DNA of 64,000 nt from JAHCHG01 sp041394845 (GCA_041394845.1 JAWKHL010000002.1:124001-188000), one strand, 5' to 3'; counted from the stretch's first letter, positions 17,179-25,888 are shown. Notes: generated from the sequence alone by a model not told the origin. Numbers and translations are program-made.

Positions 17179-18087
17179 TTACTTGATGTTTGGCGGTTGA
17201 GCGGTCTTGGTGCGAACTTGAATTCCCTCGTCTGCGATCAGAAAGACCCGCCTCGCGTCATAAGAGGAAGTATTGGTCGGAAAATATGAGAGTAAATAAC
17301 GGTTTTTACGAAGTTCGTCGCAGATGAATTTGGCGGCTTCCTGCGCCTCATCTATGGAGAAGGTTTTTCCTCCGGTGCCTTCGGTTATTTGTTTGATCAC
17401 TTCGTGGGCCTTGGGCTGATTGCGACGATAAGCGCCGCCCGTCCGGTCGGGCATGTCAAGCGTATAAACGACTATGTTCTGATTTTGCAGTTTGTCCAAA
17501 GTCTTTTCAAAAGTTGCTTTGCTGCCCCGGTCGAGTCCGTCGCCGATGATAACGATGGCCGTTTTGCGCGTTCCCGGCATCAACGGAGCCAAAACCTCCG
17601 ACACGCCGGCGTCGATGGCGTCGAACAGATAGGGATTCCCCTGTTTGCGGAAAGTTTCCAAAGATGCTTCCAGCTTTTTGGCATCGTCGGTCCATTCCTG
17701 AATGATTTCCGGTTTCGTATCATAAGCGATCACAAAAAGCTGATCGCCGTCAAATATCTCGTATGCGAATTCCATCGTCGCTTTTTTCAATTTTTCGACC
17801 GAAGCGGGAACAGTCTGTGAATTGTCAACCAGCAGAAGAATTCGCGAAGGCGACGGATCATAACTTAAGTTTCTGATTTTTTGTTCGATTCCGTTTTCAT
17901 AAAGGTATAAATTTTCGAGCTTGACGGGATCGGCCGAGCCGTCGGTTCGGCGGGCCACAAGGCTGATAATAGTGCCGTCCGCGCTGGATATGTTTCTCGC
18001 GCTGTGCCCCGATTGAGGATAAGCCACTGATCCGAAAAGTAGCAGGAACAAAACCATTTGCAAAAACCTTGGAGCCGAAAATTTCAT
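17179..18087 (-). CDS. VWFA-related secreted protein
   Basis: A 302-aa exported protein with a von Willebrand factor A fold. Residues 1-24 are a signal peptide ending near SVAYPQ. The metal-ion-dependent adhesion site appears as LLLVDNSQTVP (DxSxT form), and later IVIIGDGLDRGS supplies another part of the site. The family (VWFA-related domain) is abundant in Acidobacteria, where its function is unknown; protein binding at the cell surface is the usual inference. The stop of the FmdB-like gene lies just upstream on the same strand, only 12 bp away, so they are likely cotranscribed. Confidence 0.85.
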   Translation of the reverse strand: MKFSAPRFLQMVLFLLLFGSVAYPQSGHSARNISSADGTIISLVARRTDGSADPVKLENLYLYENGIEQKIRNLSYDPSPSRILLLVDNSQTVPASVEKLKKATMEFAYEIFDGDQLFVIAYDTKPEIIQEWTDDAKKLEASLETFRKQGNPYLFDAIDAGVSEVLAPLMPGTRKTAIVIIGDGLDRGSKATFEKTLDKLQNQNIVVYTLDMPDRTGGAYRRNQPKAHEVIKQITEGTGGKTFSIDEAQEAAKFICDELRKNRYLLSYFPTNTSSYDARRVFLIADEGIQVRTKTAQPPNIK

Positions 18088-18099
18088 AACATTAAATTC

Positions 18100-18414
18100 C
18101 TAATCTTTCTTGGAAACGGTATCTTTTTTGGAAGTCGAAGAATTATCGTTTGCCTTCTTTGATGCGGTTTCCCCTTTTTCGGTTGATTCGCTTTTTCCGG
18201 TTTTTTCCGATTTTTCCGCGACCTTGTCGCCTTTTTTTCCGGCGTAGTCGGTAACGTACCAACCTTCGCCCTTAAACTGAAAACCCGAAAGCGACCATTG
18301 TTTTTCCAGCCTTCCGCCGCAATTTTCGCAAACCTTTAAAGGTTCGTCGGAAACCTTTTGCAGTTTTTCAACCCGGGAGCCGCACTCCGAGCATTGATAT
18401 TCATAAATTGGCAT
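18100..18414 (-). CDS. FmdB-family zinc ribbon protein
   Basis: A 104-aa protein. Residues 1-45 contain the FmdB-type zinc ribbon with MPIYEYQCSECGSRVE and CENCGGRLEK (CxxC twice). FmdB-like proteins are often called putative regulators, though the evidence is thin. Residues 70-104 are a Lys/Glu/Ser/Thr-rich low-complexity tail. It is the first gene of a likely pair with the VWA protein. Confidence 0.85.
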   Translation of the reverse strand: MPIYEYQCSECGSRVEKLQKVSDEPLKVCENCGGRLEKQWSLSGFQFKGEGWYVTDYAGKKGDKVAEKSEKTGKSESTEKGETASKKANDNSSTSKKDTVSKKD

Positions 18415-18626
18415 TTCAGATAATAAACCTTACTTAATTTAAAGATGATAAAGATCGTCGGTTAAATTATAGAAACTCCAAATAATGAAAAGCAAATTTC
18501 GGCGGGTTATTTGCTTTGAGCAGTGGGGAAAATCGGGATGGACCCGGTTTGCGATGGGATGCTGAAAATAGAAAAAGAAGATGATGGTCAAACTTCTTTT
18601 AGGGATCGGTCCAACTTGGCAAAATA

Positions 18627-18665
18627 GACCGGAATTTTCCGTGAAATTTCCGAAAAACTCCGGTC
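18627..18665 (-). terminator. Probable terminator after trxB
   Basis: Positions 18627-18633 pair with 18659-18665 perfectly and inner TTTT/AAAA stretches extend the stem. On the minus strand it lies 32 bp after the trxB stop and is followed by a short T-rich stretch. The T-run is weak. Confidence 0.45.
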
Positions 18666-18696
18666 TCTCTGCTCCGGACCGAAAAACACTGCGCCG

Positions 18697-19707
18697 TTAC
18701 CAGTTGGTGGCCGTGCTTTTTTGATCTTCTTCGCCGTGTTCGACCAGAAACCTTTCGGCGTCGATGGCCGCCATACAGCCCGTTCCGGCGGCCGTTACGG
18801 CCTGTCGATAGTAAGAATCCTGAGCGTCGCCGGAGGCGAAAACTCCGGGGATGTTGGTTCTCATCGAGGAACCTTCGGTCTTCAGATATCCGACATCATC
18901 CATTTCCAACCAGTCCTTGAAAAGCTCGGTGTTCGGTTTATGGCCGATGGCGACGAAAACGCCCTGTGTCGGAAAATGAGTTTCCTCTTCCGTCTGATTG
19001 TTAAGGATCTTGACGCCCGTGACGCCTTCCTCCTTGGTTCCCAAGATTTCCCTGACCTCGGTGTTCCACAGAACTTCGATCTTCTCGTTGGCCAGAACCC
19101 GGTCCTGCATAATGCGCGAAGCCCGGAATTCGTCGCGCCGGTGAATGATCGTCACTTTGGTGGCAAAACGGGTCAGAAACAGCGCTTCTTCCATCGCCGT
19201 ATCGCCGCCGCCGACGATCACAACGGGTCGCCCCCGAAAGAAAAATCCGTCGCAGGTGGCGCAGGCCGAAACGCCGTTGCCGCCCAGACCGACCGGAACC
19301 GGCTCTTCGCCGGGAATCCCCAGCCATTTGGCCGACGCTCCGGTGGAGATGATCAGAGTTTCGGCTTTGATGATCCGGGTGATCTCCTCGCTGTCCTCGC
19401 TCTCTTTGCCGTAAAGCGTGAAAGGGCGTTCCGCGAGATCGACCCGATCGATCCAGGTGGTCAAAAACTGGGTTCCGAAGCGCGCCGCCTGGCCGCGAAA
19501 TTGTTCCATCAGTTCCGGCCCCATGATTCCTTCGGCAAATCCGGGATAATTTTCGACGTCGGTTGTGATGGTAAGTTGTCCGCCCGGTTGCGGGCCTTCG
19601 ATCACCAAAGGATCGAGTTGAGCCCTTGAGGCGTAGATGGCGGCCGTCAAACCCGCCGGTCCCGAGCCCAGAATAACTACTTTATGATTAGTTTCGATTT
19701 GCGACAT
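18697..19707 (-). CDS. trxB: Thioredoxin reductase
   Basis: NADPH-dependent flavoenzyme that reduces thioredoxin in the cytoplasm. FAD motif VVILGSGPAGLTAAIYASR at the N-terminus, redox pair CATC in GVSACATCDGFFF near residue 150, NADPH motif VVIVGGGDTAMEEALFL, and the C-terminal GVFASGDAQDSYYRQAVTAAGTGC FAD motif are all present. Length 336 aa is slightly above the usual 315-320 because of a short insertion (GKESEDSEEITRI) and a C-terminal tail. An AAGGAGA precedes the ATG. No thioredoxin gene is adjacent. Confidence 0.96.
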   Translation of the reverse strand: MSQIETNHKVVILGSGPAGLTAAIYASRAQLDPLVIEGPQPGGQLTITTDVENYPGFAEGIMGPELMEQFRGQAARFGTQFLTTWIDRVDLAERPFTLYGKESEDSEEITRIIKAETLIISTGASAKWLGIPGEEPVPVGLGGNGVSACATCDGFFFRGRPVVIVGGGDTAMEEALFLTRFATKVTIIHRRDEFRASRIMQDRVLANEKIEVLWNTEVREILGTKEEGVTGVKILNNQTEEETHFPTQGVFVAIGHKPNTELFKDWLEMDDVGYLKTEGSSMRTNIPGVFASGDAQDSYYRQAVTAAGTGCMAAIDAERFLVEHGEEDQKSTATNW

Positions 19708-19950
19708 ATTTTTATAAAAAAATCTCCTTGATTTGACAAAAAAAGTTAAAAATCAGCAGGGCAGTTTAGTATTTTTGCCAATGCTTATAGTATAACTATC
19801 AAACAACGACTTAGTCGAACAGACGCATAGTTCATATATTTATACAGAGAAGATTTAAATTTATTCCTGTTTCACGAAAACCCACAGAAGGTCTATGTCT
19901 TTATAATCTTTCGTGTTAAACTGTTTTGGTTATTATCAACAGACTTAAAT

Positions 19951-20328
19951 ATGTCGACCAATATTCAAGCTCAATTTGATGAGAAACGCTTTGCGCTCCG
20001 CATGGCTTTGCGTTTGCCGATAGTGGTTTCGGGACGCTCGGGAGACGGCGCGGCCTGGAGCGAACCGACTGAAACGGATGATATTTCAACAACCGGAACG
20101 CTTTTTCATCTTAATCAAAAAGTCTCTAAAGGAGAGGTTCTGTATCTTCGTTCGCATCGTCCCGATGGGGTTCCGGTCGAGGTAAAAGCCACAGTTATGC
20201 GAATTGCGCCCGCTTCTTACGGTGCGATCCGGGTCGGCGTCGCCATTACCGAACCGAGAGACAATTGGCTCAGATTGTTCGTCGCCTGGGTGGCCGACGA
20301 TCACTCGACCGACGAGGATACCGATTAA
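19951..20328 (+). CDS. PilZ domain protein
   Basis: Single-domain 125-aa protein of the PilZ family, which binds the second messenger cyclic-di-GMP. The arginine-rich N-terminal stretch (EKRFALRMALRLPIVV) is followed by the DDISTTGTLF strand, matching the RxxxR and DxSxxG binding parts with the last Gly kept. It is alone on its transcript, 115 bp before the enoyl-CoA hydratase. Whether it truly binds cyclic-di-GMP is an inference because the first motif is not perfectly standard. Confidence 0.75.
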   Translation: MSTNIQAQFDEKRFALRMALRLPIVVSGRSGDGAAWSEPTETDDISTTGTLFHLNQKVSKGEVLYLRSHRPDGVPVEVKATVMRIAPASYGAIRVGVAITEPRDNWLRLFVAWVADDHSTDEDTD

Positions 20329-20442
20329 AAAGGCGGTTCGTTCGACCGGGGCAGTTCTCATAAAATTCCGTAAAACAACAATGTAAACAACGATTGATCG
20401 GAAAATGAAGTTTTGTTTTCCCGATTAATAAACAGTTAGGTT

Positions 20443-21225
20443 ATGTCAGATTACGAAACCATTTTAGTCGAAAAACGCGGCCGCGTGGGTCTGATCACGA
20501 TCAATCGGCCGGACAAACTCAACGCCTTGAGTTCGCGCGTTCACGCCGAGGGAATTTCCGCCCTTGACGAGTTAAGAGAGGACGAAGAGGTGCGGGTGGT
20601 CATCATCACCGGGGCAGGCGAAAAATCGTTTGTGGCCGGCGCGGACATTTCGGAGTTCGCCGGAAAATCGGCCGCCGAACAGCGCGACGTGATGAACGGC
20701 CGGTCGCTTTTCAATTCGATCGACAGTTTCCCGAAACCCGTCATCGCCATGATCAACGGCTTTTGTCTGGGCGGCGGAAACGAGCTGGCGCTGGCCTGCG
20801 ATTTGCGGGTGGCGAGCGAAAAGGCGCGGTTTTCCCAACCGGAGATAAATCTCGGGATCATGTGCGGCGGCGGCGGAACCCAGCGCCTGACCCGTCTGAT
20901 CGGCGAGGGCCGGGCGATGGAGATGGTCCTCACCGGCGATATGATCGACGCTCCGACGGCTCTCGATTTCGGATTGGTCAATCACGTTTATCCGCCGGAG
21001 GAACTCGAAGAAAAGACATTTGCTCTGGCCGAAAAGATCGCCGAAAAAGCGCCGATCGCCTTGCAGTTATCCAAAGAAGCGGTCAAATTCGCCTCGCGTT
21101 CAAACCTGGACGAAGGCCTCCGCCGCGAAGTCGATCTCTTCGCCATCTGTTTTTCGACCGAAGACAAAGAAGAAGGCGTGGCGGCTTTTCTGGAGAAAAG
21201 AAAACCCGACTTCAAAGGCCGGTAA
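20443..21225 (+). CDS. Enoyl-CoA hydratase/isomerase family protein
   Basis: Crotonase-fold enzyme of 260 aa, probably hydrating 2-enoyl-CoA esters in beta-oxidation. The oxyanion-hole segments are visible: KSFVAGADISEFAG and GFCLGGGNELALACDLRVA. Glutamate in PEINLGIMCGGGGTQRL matches the first catalytic Glu position, and the second catalytic position (normally another Glu) is in the GGGGTQRLTRLIG region. Length and motifs are typical. It is not in an operon with other fatty-acid genes, so its exact substrate is unknown. Confidence 0.88.
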   Translation: MSDYETILVEKRGRVGLITINRPDKLNALSSRVHAEGISALDELREDEEVRVVIITGAGEKSFVAGADISEFAGKSAAEQRDVMNGRSLFNSIDSFPKPVIAMINGFCLGGGNELALACDLRVASEKARFSQPEINLGIMCGGGGTQRLTRLIGEGRAMEMVLTGDMIDAPTALDFGLVNHVYPPEELEEKTFALAEKIAEKAPIALQLSKEAVKFASRSNLDEGLRREVDLFAICFSTEDKEEGVAAFLEKRKPDFKGR

Positions 21226-21298
21226 GATCACCAACTCATTGATCAAGGATTTGGATTCCGGTCGTAAAATCCTTCTTAGATGGGAGAAATTCGAACCG

Positions 21299-21326
21299 AC
21301 AAATGACAAATGATAAATGATAAATG
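21299..21326 (+). repeat. Short heptamer tandem repeat
   Basis: Four imperfect 7-base units (AAATGAC, AAATGAT, AAATGAT, AAATGCC) between the hydratase gene and the tRNA promoter. A related heptamer run occurs before the rhamnulokinase gene at 58233. Confidence 0.6.
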
Positions 21327-21337
21327 CCCACCCCGGT

Positions 21338-21367
21338 TTGCTAACTTGGCAACTGGTATTCTATAAT
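21338..21367 (+). promoter_or_regulatory. Sigma-70-like promoter of tRNA-Ala
   Basis: A consensus -10 box TATAAT at 21362-21367 lies 17 bases before the tRNA. A weak -35 candidate TTGCTA at 21338-21343 gives an 18-base spacer. Confidence 0.6.
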
Positions 21368-21383
21368 GCGTAATTGCTTTTCT

Positions 21384-21456
<73 letters not shown>

Positions 21457-21463
21457 TTAATAG

Positions 21464-21501
21464 AATCAATAGCTTAGGGCAATCACATTGGTTGCCCTTT
21501 T
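21464..21501 (+). repeat. Direct repeat, left copy (terminator of tRNA-Ala)
   Basis: Matches 23523-23560 at 34 of 38 positions, all differences being transitions. The two copies bracket a 2.0-kb segment with a transposase remnant and a TPR gene, suggesting an insertion beside the tRNA gene. Confidence 0.7.
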
Positions 21502-21504
21502 CTT
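21474..21504 (+). terminator. tRNA-Ala terminator
   Basis: AGGGCAA pairs with TTGCCCT and is followed by TTTTCTTG. The 38 bases at 21464-21501 recur at 23523-23560 with four transitions. Confidence 0.8.
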
Positions 21505-21605
21505 GTTTGTGTGCCTATAGTGTGCCAAATCCAATATATGTACCAGAACTCACTATTTTTCCTACCAGATTGATAAAAGCTATTCCGACAAGTTTTTGTG
21601 TTGCC

Positions 21606-21620
21606 GGTGTCAGAAAACCC
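21606..21620. repeat. Inverted repeat, left arm
   Basis: Fifteen bases GGTGTCAGAAAACCC match the reverse complement of 23367-23381 exactly. The arms enclose the transposase remnant and the TPR gene and could be relics of terminal inverted repeats, or one may be part of the terminator hairpin at 23353-23380. Confidence 0.45.
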
Positions 21621-21649
21621 TGTGGAAAAATCGATTCGTAAATCCTTTG

Positions 21650-21847
21650 ATTTACAGGCTTTCTTTGCGGATGTTAGATAATCGGTTAGTCAGAAAAATT
21701 CGCCAACCCATCGAAAGTCTGTTTAACTGGATAATTGAGAAAACCGGCATTCAAAAGGCAAGCAAAGTTCGCTCAACTGACGCTTTACTAATACATTGTT
21801 GGGGAAAACTTGTCTTTGCTTTATTATTGCTTGTTTTCTACTACTGA
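21650..21847 (+). pseudogene. C-terminal remnant of a DDE transposase
   Basis: Only about the last 65 codons remain. The stretch RKIRQPIESLFNWIIEKTGIQKASKVRS followed by LLIHCWGKLVFALLLLVF resembles the C-terminus of DDE transposases in which the third acidic residue (IES) is followed by Asn/Trp and a terminal hydrophobic helix; the exact IS family cannot be fixed from this piece. The N-terminal part is missing, and the frame is preceded by tRNA-flanking sequence. A 10-bp perfect hairpin at 21846-21874 follows the stop codon. Confidence 0.6.
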
Positions 21848-21931
21848 TTAGCAATTTTTTTAGCATTGCTAATCACCAAACTGTTTGTTATGATTCATCA
21901 TTCCCGACATCATCGGTCAGAGGTACAACAA

Positions 21932-23296
21932 ATGAAATATTTTTTTACGGCTAAATGTCGATTTTCACTCGTTTTAGTTTGCATTCTCGTTTTCGCGAGC
22001 GCAGGTAGCGCGCAATCGCAGGCGGCAAAAGACGCCTTCAATGCAGGTCTCGCCTGCCAGGAGATTGACTACGACTGTAAGATCAACAACTTCACTAAAG
22101 TGATCGAGCTGGACCCTACTGTTTTTGAAGCCTATTTAGAACGCGGAATCGCCTATCGTAAAATGGACAGCAACGATTTGGCGCTAGCCGATCTTAACAA
22201 AGCGCTCGAGCTAAAACCCGATTCCGCGAAAGCCTACTACTTTCGCGGAATCGTTAATGGCGAAGAGGGCAATTTCGAGCTGGCGATTGCCGATTTTAAT
22301 AAAACGATCCAACTAAAACCCGATGTTGCGGATTCCTACAATAATCGCGGGTACACGTACCTCCGACTTGGTAATAGCAGGCTTGCGCTCGAAGATTTTG
22401 ATAAAGCGATCCAACTGTACGGCGATTCTTCCAACGCCTATCTTGCTTATTTCAACCGCGGTTTATTACGTTGCTCTCAGGGTTGCTCCGACCTGGCTCT
22501 TGCCGACTATAACAAAGCGATCGAACTAAACCCGAACTATGCCGAAGCCTACGTCGAACGCGGAAGCGCGTACGACAGCAAAGGCCGCCTCGATCTAGCC
22601 CTCGCCGACTATAACAGGGCGCTCCAACTAAAGCCGGACATTCCTAGAGCCCATAACGGTCGCGGATGGGTTTATCATCAGCAACGAATTTTGGATAAGG
22701 CGATCGCCGAATATACCACGGCGATCCGCATACAGCCAGACTATGCGACCGCCTACTGCAATCGCGGAGTCGCGTACGGCGAAATTGGCAAGTACGACCT
22801 CGCGATTGAGGACGACACAAAGGCGCTTGAAATTGATCCCAATTTGAATGACGAGATATACCGGTCGAGAGCGTTGGCATATTTCTACAAGAACGACGGT
22901 GAAAATGCTTACCGCGACACCGTGACTTATCTCAAACGAAACGGGATTAAGGGAGAAGCCGCTCCATACGGGATCATGATCGGGTATCTCGGACTCCGCA
23001 AGACCGGCAACACCGACCTCGCCGACACTTTTTTAAAAGACTGGCTCAAGCTGCTCCAACCGGGAGCCTGGAGCACTCAAATATTAAAATACTTCGACGG
23101 ACAGATGACTGCCGAGGATCTACTCGCGCTTGCCAATGACAACGATACGCAAACCGAAGCTCACACCTACATCGGTGAAATACTTTTGTCCGAAAATAAA
23201 AGAGCGGAAGCCTTCGAACATTTTAACTGGGTGAAGCAGAACGGAAATAAAACTTTTGTCGAATACAATATCTCGCTCGAAGAGCTGAAACGGTGA
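21932..23296 (+). CDS. Secreted TPR-repeat protein
   Basis: A 454-aa protein. The ATG at 21932 is preferred over 21866 because AGAGGT lies upstream and the N-terminus then reads MKYFFTAKCRFSLVLVCILVFASAGSAQ, a signal peptide. It contains about eight tetratricopeptide repeats in a row, each about 34 residues, with the pattern A-x-x-x-R-G-x-A-Y-x-x-x-G-x-x-x-L-A-x-A-D-x-x-K-A-I-E-L-x-P. The last 110 residues diverge. It probably mediates protein-protein contacts in the periplasm. Its codon use (many CTA codons and repeated blocks) differs from neighbours, and it lies between tRNA-Ala terminator copies, consistent with a transferred or mobile segment. Confidence 0.85.
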   Translation: MKYFFTAKCRFSLVLVCILVFASAGSAQSQAAKDAFNAGLACQEIDYDCKINNFTKVIELDPTVFEAYLERGIAYRKMDSNDLALADLNKALELKPDSAKAYYFRGIVNGEEGNFELAIADFNKTIQLKPDVADSYNNRGYTYLRLGNSRLALEDFDKAIQLYGDSSNAYLAYFNRGLLRCSQGCSDLALADYNKAIELNPNYAEAYVERGSAYDSKGRLDLALADYNRALQLKPDIPRAHNGRGWVYHQQRILDKAIAEYTTAIRIQPDYATAYCNRGVAYGEIGKYDLAIEDDTKALEIDPNLNDEIYRSRALAYFYKNDGENAYRDTVTYLKRNGIKGEAAPYGIMIGYLGLRKTGNTDLADTFLKDWLKLLQPGAWSTQILKYFDGQMTAEDLLALANDNDTQTEAHTYIGEILLSENKRAEAFEHFNWVKQNGNKTFVEYNISLEELKR

Positions 23297-23352
23297 GAGC
23301 TTTCTGCTCGTTTTCAACCACTGATTCGCATTAATCTCTTTTCTAATTTCAA

Positions 23353-23392
23353 GTGTCAGAAAATATGGGTTTTCTGACACCTGACCTTTTTT
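23353..23392 (+). terminator. Terminator after the TPR gene
   Basis: Positions 23353-23363 pair perfectly with 23370-23380 (11 bp, loop of 6), followed after seven bases by six T (23387-23392). It lies 56 bp after the stop codon. Confidence 0.65.
23367..23381. repeat. Inverted repeat, right arm
   Basis: Exact reverse complement of 21606-21620. It overlaps the 3' half of the terminator hairpin at 23353-23380. Confidence 0.45.
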
Positions 23393-23522
23393 CGGTTTCC
23401 GGCAGTGTTTGAAAGGAACTCTGGCTTTTTGACACGTGTAGTTAAGATTTGAAACAAACTCCAATCTATCAAAGAAAATTGGACGAAATCGTATCTGTTC
23501 TTTAAGAATTGCGTAAAAATTA

Positions 23523-23560
23523 AATCAATGGCTTGGGGCAACCATATTGGTTGCCCTTTT
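23523..23560 (+). repeat. Direct repeat, right copy of the tRNA-Ala terminator
   Basis: 34 of 38 bases equal to 21464-21501. The hairpin GGGCAACC/GGTTGCCC with T-run is kept, so it is also a plausible terminator. No tRNA precedes it here. The 476-bp gap from 23297 to 23772 holds this copy, the hairpin at 23353, and nothing else recognisable. Confidence 0.7.
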
Positions 23561-23772
23561 GTTTCGTTAACAATTCGTCACCAAAATCCGAATCTTTTTC
23601 AAGAATCGCAATCATTTCCGCCAAGGCGGACGGCGTTCTGTCTTCACTGTTTCTTAAAATAAATTCACAAAAAATGTCCGCTTATCTTTTTCTAATCCGT
23701 CTTATTAACTGAGGGCGAAAATTTTCGCCGGGAAATTTTATAAAAATCGAAATAATTCAGGAGTCGGAAATA

Positions 23773-24633
23773 ATGCATAAAATCAAACTTTTTTCTATAG
23801 CTTTATTATTATTTGTGGCCTTTTCTTTTGATACGCAAAATGCACGCGGTCAATTAAAAAAAGAAATAGGTTCGGTTTACAAAAATCAGGCCGGAATGGA
23901 ATTGGTTTATATTCCCGCCGGTAAATTTATGATGGGTTCGCCCGAAAGCGAATCGGATCGGGAAAATGATGAGGGGCCGTATCGCCAAGTAACGATCGGC
24001 AAAGAATTTTGGATGGGCAAATACGAAGTTACGCAAGAAGAATATGAAAATATTATGGGCGTAAATCCGAGCGGGAACAGAGATTGTGCGAGATGTCCCG
24101 TCGAAACCGTAAGTTGGGACGACGCTCAGGAATTTATCAAAAAATTAAACGCAAAGGACAATAAATTCGCCTATCGTCTGCCGACCGAAGCCGAATGGGA
24201 ATATGCGGCCCGCGCCGGAACAAAAACGCCTATGGCTTACGGCGACAGCTTAAGCCCTGATCAGGCCAATTTCGATTCGCGTTATCCTTTTGGCGGCGCA
24301 AATAAAGGAAAATATATCTTCAAAACGGAAACGGTCGGCAGCTACCAGCCGAACGCCTGGGGTTTGTACGATATGCACGGAAACGTCTGGGAATGGGTCG
24401 AGGACGTTTACGATTACATGTGGGTGAACGGAACGCACAAACCGCGCGGTTACACTGATGTGCCGACCGACGGCTCGGCTTATACAGAAGGTGAAGACGA
24501 CGGCAAAAGAGTCCGACGCGGTGGCGGTTGGGACAGTTGGGGCAAAGCCTTGCGTTCGGCCAATCGCGGCTGGAAAAACCGTCGGGACCCGAATAATAAC
24601 GGTGGTTTTCGTATTGTTGCGGTTCCTAAATAA
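23773..24633 (+). CDS. SUMF1/formylglycine-generating-enzyme-like secreted protein
   Basis: A 286-aa protein with a signal peptide (residues 1-26, MHKIKLFSIALLLFVAFSF). The SUMF1/EgtB-like fold is shown by MELVYIPAGKFMMGSPESES, WMGKYEVTQEEYENIMG, RLPTEAEWEYAARAGT, NAWGLYDMHGNVWEWVEDV and VRRGGGWDSWGKALRSANR. Whether it is an active formylglycine enzyme is uncertain; many members bind or modify other proteins. AGGAG lies about 10 bases before the ATG. It is AT-richer than the housekeeping genes and may belong to the same acquired segment as the TPR gene. Confidence 0.85.
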   Translation: MHKIKLFSIALLLFVAFSFDTQNARGQLKKEIGSVYKNQAGMELVYIPAGKFMMGSPESESDRENDEGPYRQVTIGKEFWMGKYEVTQEEYENIMGVNPSGNRDCARCPVETVSWDDAQEFIKKLNAKDNKFAYRLPTEAEWEYAARAGTKTPMAYGDSLSPDQANFDSRYPFGGANKGKYIFKTETVGSYQPNAWGLYDMHGNVWEWVEDVYDYMWVNGTHKPRGYTDVPTDGSAYTEGEDDGKRVRRGGGWDSWGKALRSANRGWKNRRDPNNNGGFRIVAVPK

Positions 24634-25374
24634 TTGCGCGGATCATAGACATCTTTCAATTTTTGTCAGCATAGTTCGTGCTTGTAATTTTGCAATCGAA
24701 GCCGTCCTTTTTGTTTCATCAAAGGCGGCTTCTACTTCATCTCGATCCCGCGCAATCAAGGCAAACCAGACCGGCATTTCTCGTTTTCTGACAGGGTTTG
24801 ACCCGCTCTGAACGGGCTTTTATTTTGTGCCTCGTAAAACATTCGAGGTTGAAGCTAGATTCTTTGTTAAAATTGTGGCAGGGATGGATTTGATTGAAGA
24901 CATAAAAGTAAATTTAAAAGCATCGGGCAAAGTTCTCGGGACGGTCTCAATGGAGTTTAAGATGAAGTAGTATTGAGAATTGTGGAAAGAGGAGATCGCC
25001 ACGGGCGTTAAAAAACCGGTCATTGTCTGATCGAGAAAGCGGGAACAAACACGACTTGGGTCTATAACGCGGATAATTCGGCGCATATGCATTGACCCGC
25101 AAAGTGCGATCAGGAACTTTATATATACCGCAATAGATTCCGTTATCAACACATCACAAAAAAATGAGCGAATGGGACTGACTATGAACAGATAAAACCA
25201 TTTTGCACACGGCGTAAATTGTTGAGCTTACTGGAAAATCCCAAACTTTGGGCTTGTTCATAGTTAATCACGTGTATAAAAAAGGTGAGCGCCGATTTTC
25301 AAAGGCCCGGACCCGTTAACGGGTCCGGGCCTTTCCGCCGCAACTTTGTTCGCAAAAGACCGATTCCAGAGGCT
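24634..25374. other. Gene-poor stretch with decayed coding traces
   Basis: A 741-bp interval with no intact gene. It has a hairpin at 24698-24732 (GAAGCCG with CGGCTTC), a plus-strand run near 24884-24970 that reads MDLIEDIKVNLKASGKV and ends in a stop, a following frame with several stops, a 10-bp inverted pair at 25181-25190 and 25255-25264, and a 34-bp perfect palindrome at 25301-25334. The coding traces look like a degraded small gene. No family is recognised. Confidence 0.5.
25301..25334. terminator. 34-bp perfect palindrome, probable terminator
   Basis: 15 bases (25301-25315) pair perfectly with 25320-25334 around a TTAA centre, GC-rich (GGCCCGGACCCG). It follows the stop codon of the small minus-strand gene (25375) by about 40 bases. 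It has no long T-run on either side. Confidence 0.5.
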
Positions 25375-25848
25375 TTACTTTTCCGCTTTTTTCTTCTCTT
25401 CCTGAGAGACATCGCCCTCTTTTTTATCGTCTTTTTTTTTGACGCGAAACCATTCTTCGATGATCTCGCGGATATATTCGCCGAGGTCTTCGAACTCGTG
25501 GGCGGAATTTTTCCAAAATTCTTTGAAGGCCTCGGCGTCATAGCGAAAAGCGTAGGCTTTCGGCCCTCTCCAGCCCCAGCCGTGTCGGCCCACTTCGTCT
25601 TCGAAATATGCGCACAGCTGTCGGCAGGCCATGGCCGTAACGGTCAATGAACTTCCTTCCGGCAACGGCGAAAAGATCGCGCCGACGGTTTCATCCAATT
25701 CTTTCAAACGTGCCAGCACACGGTTATATTGCTCAACGCAAAAAGGAGCCGTGTCTTCCTGCCCGCCCGTCCATTCGGTGTGCATCGCCATCCGCGAGGT
25801 GCGGCGCAACACGTTAATAAGTTTTTTCAATTCAGTTTCTTTTTCCAT
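25375..25848 (-). CDS. Small charged protein, paralogue of the protein at 26044-26397
   Basis: A 157-aa protein not recognised. Residues 1-90 align with the protein encoded at 26044-26397 (MEKE start, QYNR[VI]LARLKE[LI], then [FY]FE[DE] near residue 82), so the two are paralogues. The C-terminal third is a longer extension (FKEFWKNSAHEFEDLGEYIREIIEEWF) ending in a very charged Lys/Glu tail. It lies downstream of the ECF sigma gene and the paralogue on the same strand, and all three may be one transcriptional unit. No membrane helix, so not a classical transmembrane anti-sigma factor. A role in controlling the sigma factor is an inference from position only. Confidence 0.72.
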   Translation of the reverse strand: MEKETELKKLINVLRRTSRMAMHTEWTGGQEDTAPFCVEQYNRVLARLKELDETVGAIFSPLPEGSSLTVTAMACRQLCAYFEDEVGRHGWGWRGPKAYAFRYDAEAFKEFWKNSAHEFEDLGEYIREIIEEWFRVKKKDDKKEGDVSQEEKKKAEK

Positions 25849-25888
25849 AAATCCAAACTCCGGTCTGAAAGATCAGGGTAATGTCCGG

